This document shows positions 1 through 7,890 of a stretch of 38,372 bases of DNA, in pieces. The notes beneath the pieces were generated by a model, which saw nothing but the letters and a program-made list of their open reading frames with translations, ran no database searches and was not told the DNA's origin. Numbering within the stretch: the first letter of the stretch is position 1; each line of letters opens with the position of its first letter. Position numbers and translations under genes: made by a program. Source of the DNA: Kiritimatiellia bacterium. Lineage in GTDB: Bacteria; Verrucomicrobiota; Kiritimatiellia; RFP12; DVOR01. Location of the stretch: positions 1 to 38,372 of the forward strand of contig CAAGNN010000190.1 of the NCBI GenBank assembly GCA_900771325.1, given 5' to 3'.

Positions 1-100
1 CGGGGCGGATCGGGGGTCAACCCGGGGCGGATCGGGGGTCAACCCGGGGCGGATCGGGGGTCAACCCGGGGCGGATCGGGGGTCAACCCGGGGCGGGTCG
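1..100. repeat. Family G tandem repeat, locus G1 (22-bp period)
   Basis: Four exact 22-bp units and a partial fifth, each with the core CCCGGGGCGGAT followed by a CGGGGGTCAA spacer. The array runs off the left edge, so its full length is unknown. The same core and period recur at five other intergenic loci in the window. Confidence 0.9.
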
Positions 101-108
101 CTACGCTC

Positions 109-133
109 TCAGTCGACAGTGAACAGTCTACAA
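109..133. repeat. Family B short array (GTCGACAGT / GAACAGT)
   Basis: Short, imperfect run of units built on GACAGT, preceded by the TCGCTACGCTC motif that also precedes the array at 2930. It belongs to the dispersed heptamer family. Confidence 0.5.
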
Positions 134-177
134 GTCCGCAGGAGTTATGTCATCGTCGACAGAATGCGTGCCTATAG

Positions 178-275
178 CGGAGGCGCCCATCGGGCACCTC
201 CGCCGGGGTGGAGCGCCCCGTGCTCCCGAGGGGTGTGGGGGCGAGCAGCCCCCGCACAAGCCCCCACACCGCCGC
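178..275 (+). repeat. Family A multi-hairpin element, copy A1
   Basis: Contains the three successive palindromes of the family: a GAGGCGCCC/GGGCACCTC stem, a GGAGC...GCTCC stem after CCGGGGT, and a GGGGGC-GAGCA-GCCCCC stem. No coding sequence is seen between it and the GH18 gene promoter. Confidence 0.75.
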
Positions 276-281
276 GGCCGG

Positions 282-311
282 TTGACAGGGCTCTAGGGAA
301 AAGGTTAGAGT
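282..311 (+). promoter_or_regulatory. Probable promoter of the GH18 gene
   Basis: A consensus -35 TTGACA (282-287), an 18-bp spacer and a -10-like TAGAGT (306-311). Only 9 bp separate the -10 from the ATG at 321 and there is no good Shine-Dalgarno, so the transcript would be leaderless or almost so. Confidence 0.55.
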
Positions 312-320
312 AGAGAGCCG

Positions 321-2924
321 ATGAGAGAGCTTGTGCGCGGTTGCTTTCGCTTAGGGCTGCTGGTGGTGGCCCTGGGGGCGGCGTGCGTGGCGTGGGGGGC
401 CGGGGTGGCGCAGGTGGTGCGGGCGCATCCGTGGTTGACGCGGGGGGTGGCGCGGGAGAGTCTAGTGGGGGTTCGTTTTTCGGAGAACTGGGGCGGCTTT
501 CTGCAAGGGATTACCTTTACATTGAAATTGAGCGGTTGCAACCGCGAGGCGCTGAGGGAGCTGCGGCTCTACCGTCAGCCGGCACCGGCCTTTGGCTTCT
601 ATGAGGCAACGGCGGTGCGGCTGGATGGGGAATACCTGAGCGCGAGCGAGACGTGGGACGCGGCCTCAGGCACACTGACCGTCACCTATACAAATAAGGC
701 CTCGGGCGACTCGACCTCGCCGGGGTGGGTCTTCCCCTTCATTACCGGGAACGCGAAACGGACGGCGAGCGACCGGGTTTGGCTGACGGCGACGATAGAC
801 CCCGCAATTGCCGAGCGCGCGACCATTGAGGCGCGAGTGGCCGACGCGCAGCTCTCCCTGAGCGGGAGCCTCTACGAGGTGGCCGATGAGGCGCCGGGGA
901 TCCACCGGGTCTATCCCTATTCCTTCCGCGTGAGCGCCTATTTGCCGAGCGGGAAGGTGGGTGCAGTCATCCTCAACGAGGCCGAACAGCGATTGCCGAA
1001 CCTGACCGAGGCCATCCACTTCGAGGTCGCGCCGGCATACGAGAGCGAGGGTGACCGCTTTACGCTGAGCCTTGGCAGTACGGCGAGCGCGTGGGCGGCG
1101 CTGCGCGCGGCGCGGGAACGCACCTCGCCAATGGATGACGCCGGGCGCGGCACGCGGCTCATCCTGGGGCTGACGAAAGGGAAGACGGCCTTGAGGCTGA
1201 ACTCGATGGGGAGCGGGACGGCCTTTGACGCTTCGCCGCTCGGCCACGCAGCGGGGTCGGCCTACCGCGCGGAGTTCGTGGCGGCGGTGGTGGCGCTGAT
1301 GGAGGCCGAAGGCTTCGATGGGCTGGACATCGACTGGGAGTATCCCAACCTCTTGCCCAACGGGACCGAGGCCAATAACGACGAAGAGGCAAAGTTCGGC
1401 GCGTTGGTGCGCGACCTAGCGGAGGCCTTCTTCCCGCGCGGCTGGACGCTCACCCTCTGCACCAACCAGAGCGGCTGGCACGTTCCCGGCGGCGAGGTCC
1501 TGGCGGCGGCCGATGCCATCCAAGCGATGGCCTACGGTCCGTGGCCGGTCTTCCTGGGCAACGCGGTGATGAGCCAGGGGATCGACGTTTGCACGGCGCG
1601 AGGGGTGCCGGCGCGGCGGATTGTGGTGGGGCTGCCGATGTACTCGAACGCGGCCTTTCAGTATGGCTGGGGGAGCTTGGCCGGGAAGCTTGCCGCCGCC
1701 TTTCCGGGCGACCTTGCCGCGCAGGCCGATTGCGACACGCTCTGGGAGAGCTGGAGCTACAACGGCAAGAGCGGCAACTACATCGGCTTCAACGGCCCCT
1801 CGACCCTCCGCGCCAAGTGCAACCGCGTGCGCGAGGAGGGCTATGGCGGGGCGATGAGCTGGGGGTATTACTCCGACGTGGCCTGGACTTCGCCCCTGTG
1901 CCTGGCGCGCCATCAGGCCCAGGCCATCTGGCCACACGGCGCCTTCCCCGAGCCTCCGCGCGCGGCCGACGGCTTCTACGAGCTCGCCAGCGAGGCCGAT
2001 TGGTTCTGGTTCCGCGACCACCCCGCCTGCAACGTCCGCCTGATGGCCGATATCCGCTTTGACCACGACCCGCTCCCCATCGCCGCCTTCTCCGGCACCC
2101 TCGAGGGCAACGGCCACACCCTCACCCTTCCCGCCGACACCTGGATCTGCACCTTCGGCCAGAGCGCCCTCTTTCGCAGCCTCACCGGCACCGTGCGCAA
2201 CCTCACCGTCATCCTTGAAGGGCGCGTCCTCACCCGCGCCGACCGCGTGAACGACACCGCCGTCGACGGCGCCGGGAGCGTGGCAAGCGCCTCGGAGACC
2301 GCCCTCCTCGCCGCCACCGTCGGCAATGGCGCCCTGATTGAAGACGTCACCCTCTGCCTCCGCCCCGGCGCCGAGGTGCAAGGCGCGGTCAAGACCGCCC
2401 TCTGCGCGGCAACCGTCTGGGCCCCCGCCAACGGCAGCGCGACCCTCCGGCGCGTCACCATCCGCCACGAGGGCACCCTGCGCGCCTATGCCGACACCTC
2501 CGGCGGCACGGCCTTCGACCCGACCAACGCCGCCGTCGGCACCCTGGTCGGCTGGTTGGGCGGACCCACCGGCGCGGAAATCACCCTCAGCGACTGCACG
2601 GTCGCCCTCGGTCCCGGCGCAGTCGTCTCCGCCGAGACGGGCACCGCCTCCTCAGTCGGCGGCTGCGTGGGGAACCTCAATAACGCCACCCCCGTCCTCT
2701 CCGGCCTCACCCTCGCTTGGAGCGCCGGCGCGGAGATCTCCGGCAAGGAGGTCACCGCCACCACTCCGATGCCCTGGATCGCCTCCTACGCCTCGGCAAT
2801 GGCCACCGCCACCGTCTCAGCCAACGGCCACATCCTTGCCCCCGCCGCCTTCCCTTGGAGCGATTGGTGGCTCAAGGCCCAAGCCCCCCTCCGCCGCCCC
2901 GGCTACAGCCTCTTCCTGAAGTAA
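321..2924 (+). CDS. Exported GH18-family glycoside hydrolase (chitinase-like)
   Basis: 867 residues. A hydrophobic N-terminus (about residues 7-27) looks like a Sec signal peptide. The family 18 catalytic signature DGLDIDWE is complete at residues 333-340, making E340 the predicted acid/base. GH18 enzymes cleave beta-1,4-GlcNAc links in chitin or peptidoglycan-type glycans by substrate-assisted catalysis. The catalytic barrel spans about 195-545. The N-terminal part (30-190) looks like a beta-sandwich. The C-terminal 300 residues carry the 'GTLEGNGHTLTL...ALFRSLTGTVRNLTV' pattern of GLUG/beta-helix repeats, probably for surface attachment or sugar binding. The gene is monocistronic and flanked by repeat clusters. 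The ATG at 321 is chosen because the signal peptide begins there. The class is secure; the substrate is inferred. Confidence 0.85.
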   Translation: MRELVRGCFRLGLLVVALGAACVAWGAGVAQVVRAHPWLTRGVARESLVGVRFSENWGGFLQGITFTLKLSGCNREALRELRLYRQPAPAFGFYEATAVRLDGEYLSASETWDAASGTLTVTYTNKASGDSTSPGWVFPFITGNAKRTASDRVWLTATIDPAIAERATIEARVADAQLSLSGSLYEVADEAPGIHRVYPYSFRVSAYLPSGKVGAVILNEAEQRLPNLTEAIHFEVAPAYESEGDRFTLSLGSTASAWAALRAARERTSPMDDAGRGTRLILGLTKGKTALRLNSMGSGTAFDASPLGHAAGSAYRAEFVAAVVALMEAEGFDGLDIDWEYPNLLPNGTEANNDEEAKFGALVRDLAEAFFPRGWTLTLCTNQSGWHVPGGEVLAAADAIQAMAYGPWPVFLGNAVMSQGIDVCTARGVPARRIVVGLPMYSNAAFQYGWGSLAGKLAAAFPGDLAAQADCDTLWESWSYNGKSGNYIGFNGPSTLRAKCNRVREEGYGGAMSWGYYSDVAWTSPLCLARHQAQAIWPHGAFPEPPRAADGFYELASEADWFWFRDHPACNVRLMADIRFDHDPLPIAAFSGTLEGNGHTLTLPADTWICTFGQSALFRSLTGTVRNLTVILEGRVLTRADRVNDTAVDGAGSVASASETALLAATVGNGALIEDVTLCLRPGAEVQGAVKTALCAATVWAPANGSATLRRVTIRHEGTLRAYADTSGGTAFDPTNAAVGTLVGWLGGPTGAEITLSDCTVALGPGAVVSAETGTASSVGGCVGNLNNATPVLSGLTLAWSAGAEISGKEVTATTPMPWIASYASAMATATVSANGHILAPAAFPWSDWWLKAQAPLRRPGYSLFLK

Positions 2925-2929
2925 GGCGG

Positions 2930-2975
2930 CTCGCTACGCTCGCAGTCGACAGTGGACAGTCGACAGTGGACAGGG
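2930..2975. repeat. Family B heptamer array downstream of GH18 gene
   Basis: The motif TCGCTACGCTCGCAG is followed by two alternating GTCGACAGTGGACA units. The region to 3067 holds no recognisable gene; 3036-3062 has a further loose 7-bp periodicity (CTATCGT/CTAGCGT). Confidence 0.7.
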
Positions 2976-3067
2976 CGCGTTCCGCGACGGAGGGGCTAGC
3001 AGTCCATTGACCGGGCTTCCCACCTCCGGCGACAGCTGTCTCATCTATCGTCTAGCGTCTATCGAAA

Positions 3068-3240
3068 AAGCAACCCGCCCCGGGTCCGAGGTCAATCCGC
3101 CCCGGGTTCGAGGTGGACCCGCCCCGGGTCCGAGGTCAATCCGCCCCGGGTCCGAGGTCAATCCGCCCCGGGTTCGAGGTGGACCCGCCCCAGGTTCACC
3201 CCCGACCCGGGGCGGGTTGGCTTTGGACCCGGGGCGGATG
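3068..3240. repeat. Family G tandem repeat, locus G2
   Basis: About seven units with a 22-bp period, mainly in the complementary orientation to G1 (core ATCCGCCCCGGG, linker TCCGAGGTCA or TTCGAGGTGG). The last two units switch orientation to GACCCGGGGCGG. No gene is seen here. Confidence 0.85.
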
Positions 3241-3298
3241 GTCTGACAGAGCAAGCCACGGCAAACCCTTCACGCGCCCCCGGCGCAGCGCAAGCCGC

Positions 3299-3327
3299 TT
3301 GCACTTTTGGGCAGAGTGTGCGATACT
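3299..3327 (+). promoter_or_regulatory. Probable hisG promoter
   Basis: TTGCAC (3299-3304), a 17-bp spacer and GATACT (3322-3327). It would give a leader of about 28 nt to the ATG at 3362. Confidence 0.5.
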
Positions 3328-3361
3328 ATGAGGACTTATGCGTTCAGAAGGAAGTTGCCCT

Positions 3362-4231
3362 ATGTCTATTGTACTTGGTTTGCCGAAGGGTTCGTTGCAG
3401 GAATCGACCTTTAACCTGATGAAGCGAGCGGGTTTCTCGATGACCTGCTCGTCGCGCTCGTATGTGCCGACGGTCAATGACCCCGAGCTCAAGTGCCGCC
3501 TCATCCGCCCGCAGGAGATTGCGCGGTATGTGGAACTGGGGCTGCTGGACGCTGGCATCACCGGCTTTGACTGGATCTACGAGAATGGCTCGGACGTGCA
3601 CGAGGTGTGCGAGATGTGCTACTCGAAGGCGACCAGCCGCCCGGTGCGCTGGGTCGTGGCCGTGCCTAACGATTCGCCCATTCAGACGGCGAAGGACCTC
3701 GAGGGCAAGCGCATCGCCACCGAAGCGGTCGGCCTGGCCCGCCGCTACTTGGAGCAGAACGGCGTTAAGGCCACCGTCGAGTTCTCCTGGGGCGCCACCG
3801 AGGTGAAGGCCCCCGAGCTGGTCGATGCGATTATCGAGCTGACCGAGACCGGCTCCTCGCTGCGCGCGAATAACCTGCGCATCGTCGACACGGTGCTCAC
3901 TTCCACCACCCGCCTCATTGCCAACAAGCAGGCTTGGGCCGTGCCCGAGAAGCGCGCGAAGATTGAGCAGATCGCGATGCTCTTGCAGGGCGCCTTGGCC
4001 GCCGAGAGCCGCGTGCTCTTGAAGATGAACGCCCCCGAGAGCCAGGTGCCCGAGATCACCAAGCTGCTCCCCTCGCTGCACGCGCCCACCGTCAACCGGA
4101 TCAGCTCCGAGGGCTGGGTGGCCATCGAAACCGTCATTCTCGAGGATGAGGTCCGTGACATCATCCCTGCCTTGCGCGCCGCCGGTGCGCAGGGGATCAT
4201 CGAACTGGCCCTCAACAAGGTCATTTTCTAA
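3362..4231 (+). CDS. hisG: ATP phosphoribosyltransferase, long form (HisG)
   Basis: 289 residues. Catalyses the first step of histidine synthesis, joining ATP and PRPP to phosphoribosyl-ATP in the cytosol. The N-terminus MSIVLGLPKGSLQ is the typical HisG opening. The PRPP-binding segment ELTETGSSLRANNLR is at 159-173. The C-terminal 80 residues (to IIELALNKVIF) form the ACT-like histidine-feedback domain, so this is the long form that does not need HisZ. An in-frame ATG at 3338 would add eight residues. The start at 3362 is preferred because AAGGAAG lies 7 nt upstream and the family begins there. A 34-bp gap separates it from the small ribosomal peptide gene, so the two are probably co-transcribed. 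hisC and hisB lie about 33 kb away, so histidine genes are dispersed. Confidence 0.95.
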   Translation: MSIVLGLPKGSLQESTFNLMKRAGFSMTCSSRSYVPTVNDPELKCRLIRPQEIARYVELGLLDAGITGFDWIYENGSDVHEVCEMCYSKATSRPVRWVVAVPNDSPIQTAKDLEGKRIATEAVGLARRYLEQNGVKATVEFSWGATEVKAPELVDAIIELTETGSSLRANNLRIVDTVLTSTTRLIANKQAWAVPEKRAKIEQIAMLLQGALAAESRVLLKMNAPESQVPEITKLLPSLHAPTVNRISSEGWVAIETVILEDEVRDIIPALRAAGAQGIIELALNKVIF

Positions 4232-4265
4232 ACGTTAACGTTAACCAACACCAAGGAGCACGACC

Positions 4266-4352
4266 GTGGGTTCTATCAAGAAGAAACGTCGCGCCAAGAT
4301 GTCCAAGCACAAGTATCGCAAACGCATCAAGGCGAATCGCCACAAGAAGTAA
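4266..4352 (+). CDS. 28-residue bS22/mS38-like (AURKAIP1/COX24-domain) ribosomal peptide
   Basis: GTG start with AAGGAG 7 nt upstream (4253-4258). The product opens MGSIKKKRRAKMSKHK and ends KANRHKK; about 60% of residues are Lys, Arg or His. The GS(I/V)KKKRR...MSKHKxRK pattern matches the AURKAIP1/COX24 domain of mitochondrial mS38 and of bacterial small-subunit bS22-type peptides, which bind rRNA near the decoding site. It is followed at once by a strong terminator, and the hisG-to-terminator layout suggests one transcript. It is short enough to be missed by ordinary gene callers. The family is recognised from its pattern; binding in this organism is inferred. Confidence 0.8.
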   Translation: MGSIKKKRRAKMSKHKYRKRIKANRHKK

Positions 4353-4364
4353 GCGCTTTGGCGA

Positions 4365-4395
4365 AGCGAGCGGGCCCCAAGCCCGCTCGCTTTTT
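4365..4395 (+). terminator. Rho-independent terminator after hisG unit
   Basis: Perfect 11-bp stem AGCGAGCGGGC / GCCCGCTCGCT with a 5-nt loop and a T5 run (4391-4395). Confidence 0.9.
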
Positions 4396-4407
4396 CTACG
4401 GCTCTAT

Positions 4408-4440
4408 AGCCGACAGCTGACAGCTGACAGCCGACAGCCG
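4408..4440. repeat. Family B heptamer array (left arm of a pair)
   Basis: Tandem 7-bp units CCGACAG / CTGACAG. Together with the inverted array at 4553-4583 it brackets a 112-bp non-coding stretch in which no gene or RNA was recognised. Confidence 0.85.
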
Positions 4441-4552
4441 CTTACGCGACGGACAGATTAACGGCTAAACTAAACCACATACTCTGCTCAGACGAACCGC
4501 ACTCACGCTATACCACCCGCTTAATGGCGGGCCTGTCACCTCAAGCGCCAGC

Positions 4553-4583
4553 GCTGTCGGCTGTCAGCTGTCGGCTGTCAGCT
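4553..4583. repeat. Family B heptamer array (right arm, inverted)
   Basis: Units CTGTCGG / CTGTCAG, the reverse complement of the array at 4408-4440, so the two could pair as a long stem. Confidence 0.85.
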
Positions 4584-4610
4584 CTCCTCGCTTGCGCGCG
4601 AGCAGTGGGG

Positions 4611-4683
4611 TTTGCTAGACTCTTGGCGCAATGGCAAGGGGCAGATTGTGCCTTGCCGAGTGCGCGTATGAAAGGAGCGTTGC
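4611..4683 (+). promoter_or_regulatory. Extended -10 promoter and leader hairpin of the oxidoreductase operon
   Basis: TGCTAGACT (4613-4621) fits an extended -10. The leader contains a GGCAAGG / CCTTGCC stem (4633-4639 with 4651-4657). AAAGGAG precedes the GTG at 4684 by about 6 nt. Confidence 0.4.
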
Positions 4684-4929
4684 GTGGAACAGGAATTCGC
4701 GTTGCCCTATCCGCGGATCGAAAGCGACTGTTGCAAGAGTTGCGGACGGTGCGCGGCGGCGTGTCCGCGGGGGTGCCTGGGCATTTCCGAGGTGTATAAC
4801 CGTTATGGCGTGAAGGCCGTGGCGTACAAGGGCTCGGGCTGCATTGGCTGCGGCATCTGCTTCTACAACTGCCCGGAGCCCTACGCGCTGCATATCTGCA
4901 AGCCCGAGAAGCAGGGAGGTGCGCAGTGA
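4684..4929 (+). CDS. vorD: 2-oxoacid:ferredoxin oxidoreductase, delta (ferredoxin) subunit
   Basis: 81 residues, an 8-Fe ferredoxin. Two complete [4Fe-4S] motifs are visible: C17-x2-C20-x2-C23-x3-C27P and C53-x2-C56-x2-C59-x3-C63P. It passes electrons from the thiamine enzyme to an external ferredoxin. GTG start with AAAGGAG upstream. The stop overlaps the GTG of the alpha-subunit gene by 4 bp (GTGA), indicating translational coupling. The order delta-alpha-beta/gamma matches VOR/KOR-type complexes. The substrate (branched-chain 2-oxoacids or 2-oxoglutarate) cannot be fixed from this subunit, so the symbol is tentative. Confidence 0.85.
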   Translation: MEQEFALPYPRIESDCCKSCGRCAAACPRGCLGISEVYNRYGVKAVAYKGSGCIGCGICFYNCPEPYALHICKPEKQGGAQ

Positions 4930-5981
4930 CCAAGTTTGTCAAGGGGAACGAGGCGGTGGTGATCGGCGCGCTCTATGCCGGGGCGGAGGGCTACTTTGGC
5001 TATCCGATTACGCCGGCGAGCGAGGTGGCGCACAAGGCGGCGGAGTATTTTCCGGCGGCCGGACGCGTCTTCGTGCAGGGCGAGAGTGAGGACGCGGTGG
5101 CCTATATGCTCTATGGCGCCGCGGCCGCAGGGTGCCGAGCCGTGACCGCGACCTCGGGCCCGGGCTTCTCGCTGATGCAGGAAGCCATTTCCTATATGGC
5201 CGCAACGGATATCCCGACGGTGATCGTGGATGTGATGCGCGCCGGGCCGGGGCTGGGCAATGTCTACCCCGAGCAGGCGGACTACAGTCAGGTGGTCCAC
5301 GGCGGCGGCCACGGGTCGTACCGCTGCGTGGTGCTCGCGCCGGGGAATGTCCAGGAGATGTGCGACCTCACCATCCTCGCTTTCGAGAAGGCCTTTGAGT
5401 ACCGCACGCCGGCGATTGTCCTGGCCGATGGGCAGCTCGGGCAGATGATGGAGCCGCTGCGCCTGCCCAAGGAGGAGGCCAAGCCGGTCAATACCAGCGC
5501 CTGGGCCACCCAGGGCACGCGCGAGACGCGCCGGAATCTGCTTACCTCCATTTACCTTGACGCGCCCGCCCAGGAGGCGATGAACATCCGCCTGCAGGAG
5601 AAGTATGCGCGGATGGACCGCGAGTTCCAGCGCGCCGAGCTCTATCGCTGCGACGATGCCGAGGTGGTGCTGCTGGCCTTCGGGTCGAGTTCGCGCACGG
5701 CCCGCTCGGCGGTGGACGCCCTGCGCAAGGAGGGCATCAAGGCGGGCCTCTTCCGCCCCATCACCCTCTCGCCCTTCCCCATCGACGCGCTGAGGCCGCT
5801 CGCCGGCAAGAAGCTCTGGACCGTCGAGATGAGCGCGGGACAGTTCCGCGACGATGTGATTTTGCACCTGGCCAAGGCCGGCGCCCTCAACGCCGAGCAG
5901 CCCATTGGCCTAATCCACCGGATGGGCGGGATGCTCATTCCCATTAAGGACATCGTCCGCACGGTGAAGGAGGCGCTCTAA
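4926..5981 (+). CDS. vorB: 2-oxoacid:ferredoxin oxidoreductase, alpha subunit
   Basis: 351 residues, the normal size for VorB/KorA. It holds the pyrimidine-binding part of the thiamine fold: the N-terminal KGNEAVVIGALYAG, GYPITPASE and TSGPGFSLMQEAISY are characteristic, followed by a transketolase-C-like domain (about 225-345). The complex oxidatively decarboxylates a 2-oxoacid with CoA and reduces ferredoxin, which fits an anaerobic fermenter. Its GTG lies within the stop of the ferredoxin gene, and its TAA shares one base with the ATG of the next gene (TAATG), so all three are coupled. VorB is favoured over KorA on overall look only. Confidence 0.9.
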   Translation: MTKFVKGNEAVVIGALYAGAEGYFGYPITPASEVAHKAAEYFPAAGRVFVQGESEDAVAYMLYGAAAAGCRAVTATSGPGFSLMQEAISYMAATDIPTVIVDVMRAGPGLGNVYPEQADYSQVVHGGGHGSYRCVVLAPGNVQEMCDLTILAFEKAFEYRTPAIVLADGQLGQMMEPLRLPKEEAKPVNTSAWATQGTRETRRNLLTSIYLDAPAQEAMNIRLQEKYARMDREFQRAELYRCDDAEVVLLAFGSSSRTARSAVDALRKEGIKAGLFRPITLSPFPIDALRPLAGKKLWTVEMSAGQFRDDVILHLAKAGALNAEQPIGLIHRMGGMLIPIKDIVRTVKEAL

Positions 5982-7405
5982 TGGCTACGCTTGAAACGCA
6001 GGGGATGTTTCCCCGCTTCGACCGCTCCGGCCACGCCGGCAGCCGCGTCACGCACTACTGCGCCGGTTGCGGCCACGGCATCATCCACAAGCTCCTCTCC
6101 GAGGCCTACGTCGAGCTGGGGCTGCAGGATCGCACGGTCATCGTCAACCCCATCGGCTGCGCGGTCTTCGGGTATTATTACTGGGATGTCGGCGGCGTGA
6201 GCGCCGGCCACGGTCAGGCCCCCTCGATGGCCACCGCCATTAGCCGTCTGCGCGACAAGGCCATCACCATCTCCTATCAGGGCGATGGCGACCTGGCGGC
6301 AATCGGCCTCGGCCACACCCTCCAGGCTGCCGCCCGCGGTGAGCACATGGCCGTCTTCTTCGTCAACAACTCGATTTACGGGATGACCGGCGGGCAAATG
6401 GCCCCTACCACCCTCATCGGGCAGAAGACCACCACCTCGCCCCTCGGCCGCAACCCCGAAACCGACGGCATGCCCCTGCACATGGCCGAGCTCATCAACC
6501 AGCTCACGCTCCCGGTCTATGTGGCGCGCGTCTCGGTGGCCGATACCGCCCGCATTATGAAGGCCAAGGCCGCCATCCGCAAGGCCCTCGAAATCCAGCG
6601 CGACCGCAAGGGCTACACCTTCGTCGAGATACTCTCCCCCTGCCCGACCAGCGTCGGCAAGCCGCCTTTGGAGGCCGCCAAGTTCGTCATCGAGCAGATG
6701 GAGAAGGAGTATCCCCTCGGCACACTGCGCGACAACTCCGCCACCGCCCCTGTCCGCCCCGAACCCAAACCCTGGGTCAAGCTGGCCGACTTCTTCGGCG
6801 ATGACGGCTCCGAGGACCCCCACCCCGAGGCCGGCGAGGCTAAGGAACGCCACTTCAAGTTCACCGGCTTTGGTGGCCAGGGCATCCTGTCGCTGGGCCT
6901 CGTGGTGGCCGACGCCGCCCGCGCCCAGGGCCTCGAAACCACCTGGCTGCCCAGCTACGGTCCCGAGCAGCGCGGGGGCGATGCCGCCTGTACGGTCGTC
7001 ACCTCCACCCACATCATCGGCGCTCCGGCCGTTGAGCACCCTGAGTTGCTCGTGGTGATGAACCAGGCGGCCTGCGCCAAGCACCTCGAGACCGTCAAGC
7101 CCGGCGGCCTGGCCATCCTCGATAGCACCGTCCGCCTCCCCGAGGTTCTCCCCGAAGGCGTGCGCATCGTCCAGGTTCCGGCTATCGACATCGCCACCGC
7201 CGCCGGCGTTCCCAAGGCAGCCAACGTCGCCATCCTCGGCGCCCTCATTGCCCTCAACGCCACCGCCATCCCCGCCCAGCTCCTCATCGAAGCCCTCGAG
7301 CGCTCCTTCGCCAAGAAACCCAAGTTGATTCCTGCCAACAAGCAGGTCCTCGAATCTGCCATCGCCTACTGCCAACATCACGGCCTTACGGGCGAGCTGC
7401 CCTAA
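5981..7405 (+). CDS. 2-oxoacid:ferredoxin oxidoreductase, fused beta-gamma subunits
   Basis: 474 residues, about the sum of a beta subunit (about 280) and a gamma subunit (about 185). Residues 1-280 are the thiamine-diphosphate beta subunit, with YCAGCGHG near the start and the TPP/Mg motif GDGD at 101-104 followed by NN at 129-130 and IYGMTGGQ. After an acidic, proline-containing linker (about 262-288), FTGFGGQGILSLGLVVADAA begins the gamma domain, which also has YGPEQRGGDA. The two are usually separate genes, so this is a natural fusion that fixes their 1:1 ratio. The last codon and TAA sit in a hairpin (7390-7418). Confidence 0.9.
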   Translation: MATLETQGMFPRFDRSGHAGSRVTHYCAGCGHGIIHKLLSEAYVELGLQDRTVIVNPIGCAVFGYYYWDVGGVSAGHGQAPSMATAISRLRDKAITISYQGDGDLAAIGLGHTLQAAARGEHMAVFFVNNSIYGMTGGQMAPTTLIGQKTTTSPLGRNPETDGMPLHMAELINQLTLPVYVARVSVADTARIMKAKAAIRKALEIQRDRKGYTFVEILSPCPTSVGKPPLEAAKFVIEQMEKEYPLGTLRDNSATAPVRPEPKPWVKLADFFGDDGSEDPHPEAGEAKERHFKFTGFGGQGILSLGLVVADAARAQGLETTWLPSYGPEQRGGDAACTVVTSTHIIGAPAVEHPELLVVMNQAACAKHLETVKPGGLAILDSTVRLPEVLPEGVRIVQVPAIDIATAAGVPKAANVAILGALIALNATAIPAQLLIEALERSFAKKPKLIPANKQVLESAIAYCQHHGLTGELP

Positions 7406-7418
7406 GGGCAGCCCGCCC
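7390..7418 (+). other. Hairpin with the operon stop codon in its loop
   Basis: Arms of 13 bp (7390-7402 and 7406-7418) pair with one mismatch, and the 3-nt loop is exactly the TAA stop. There is no T run, so it is more likely an mRNA-end stabiliser or a factor-dependent stop than an intrinsic terminator. Confidence 0.5.
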
Positions 7419-7419
7419 T

Positions 7420-7450
7420 AGCGGACAGCGGACAGCCGACAGCGGACAGC
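7420..7450. repeat. Family B heptamer array, left flank of the four-helix-bundle gene
   Basis: Four tandem units GCGGACA / GCCGACA. Its reverse complement lies at 7891-7920, on the other side of the gene. Confidence 0.85.
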
Positions 7451-7504
7451 ACGCTGGCGCGTTGCGTGGAAAGCCCGGCCCAACCTTTCTCTCATTGGAA
7501 GCTT

Positions 7505-7861
7505 ATGATTCAATCTTATCGCGACTTAATCGTTTGGCAAAAGAGTATGGATTTGGCCGAGCACGTCTATCGTTTGCTCGATGCTCTGCCGAAGGTTGAA
7601 AAGTTTGCGCTAGCAGACCAAATCCGCCGTGCGGCAATCTCGATTCCTTCCAACATCGCCGAAGGTTATGGACGGGAGCGCGATGCTTCACTCAAATACT
7701 TCTTGGAAATCGCCGCCGGCTCGCGGGCAGAGTTGCAAAGGCAGTTATTGCTCTGCAAACGTCTCGGATATTTCACTCGTGAACAAACGCGTCAGGCACT
7801 GTTGCTGACCGAAGAGGTCGGCAAAATGCTGCACGCATTGAAAGGCAAACTAGACAGTTAA
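7505..7861 (+). CDS. Four-helix-bundle protein (S23/IVP family)
   Basis: 118 residues. It has the family's opening (YRDLIVWQKSMDLAEHVY) and the signature IRRAAISIPSNIAEGYGR followed by FLEIAAGSRAELQ. Members fold as four-helix bundles; they are found inside 23S rRNA intervening sequences and as Avd-like accessory proteins of diversity-generating retroelements, but most have no known function. No reverse transcriptase or rRNA is present here. An in-frame GTG at 7466 was rejected because the family starts at about 7505. The gene is visibly less GC-rich than the operons on either side and sits between inverted heptamer arrays, suggesting a transferred cassette. Confidence 0.9.
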   Translation: MIQSYRDLIVWQKSMDLAEHVYRLLDALPKVEKFALADQIRRAAISIPSNIAEGYGRERDASLKYFLEIAAGSRAELQRQLLLCKRLGYFTREQTRQALLLTEEVGKMLHALKGKLDS

Positions 7862-7890
7862 ACCCTTAGCCACGCCCGTCGCGGAACGCG

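Noticed and set aside
3074..3180. GGTTCGAGGTC-type sequences resembling tRNA T-arms in family G
   Set aside because: They repeat every 22 bp with no acceptor, D or anticodon arms; no tRNA gene was found anywhere in the window.
3338..3361. Upstream ATG of hisG
   Set aside because: It would add eight residues before the conserved MSIVLGLPKGS and place the good Shine-Dalgarno inside the gene.
7505..7861. Four-helix-bundle gene as part of a diversity-generating retroelement or rRNA intervening sequence
   Set aside because: No reverse transcriptase, template repeat or 23S rRNA is present near it.
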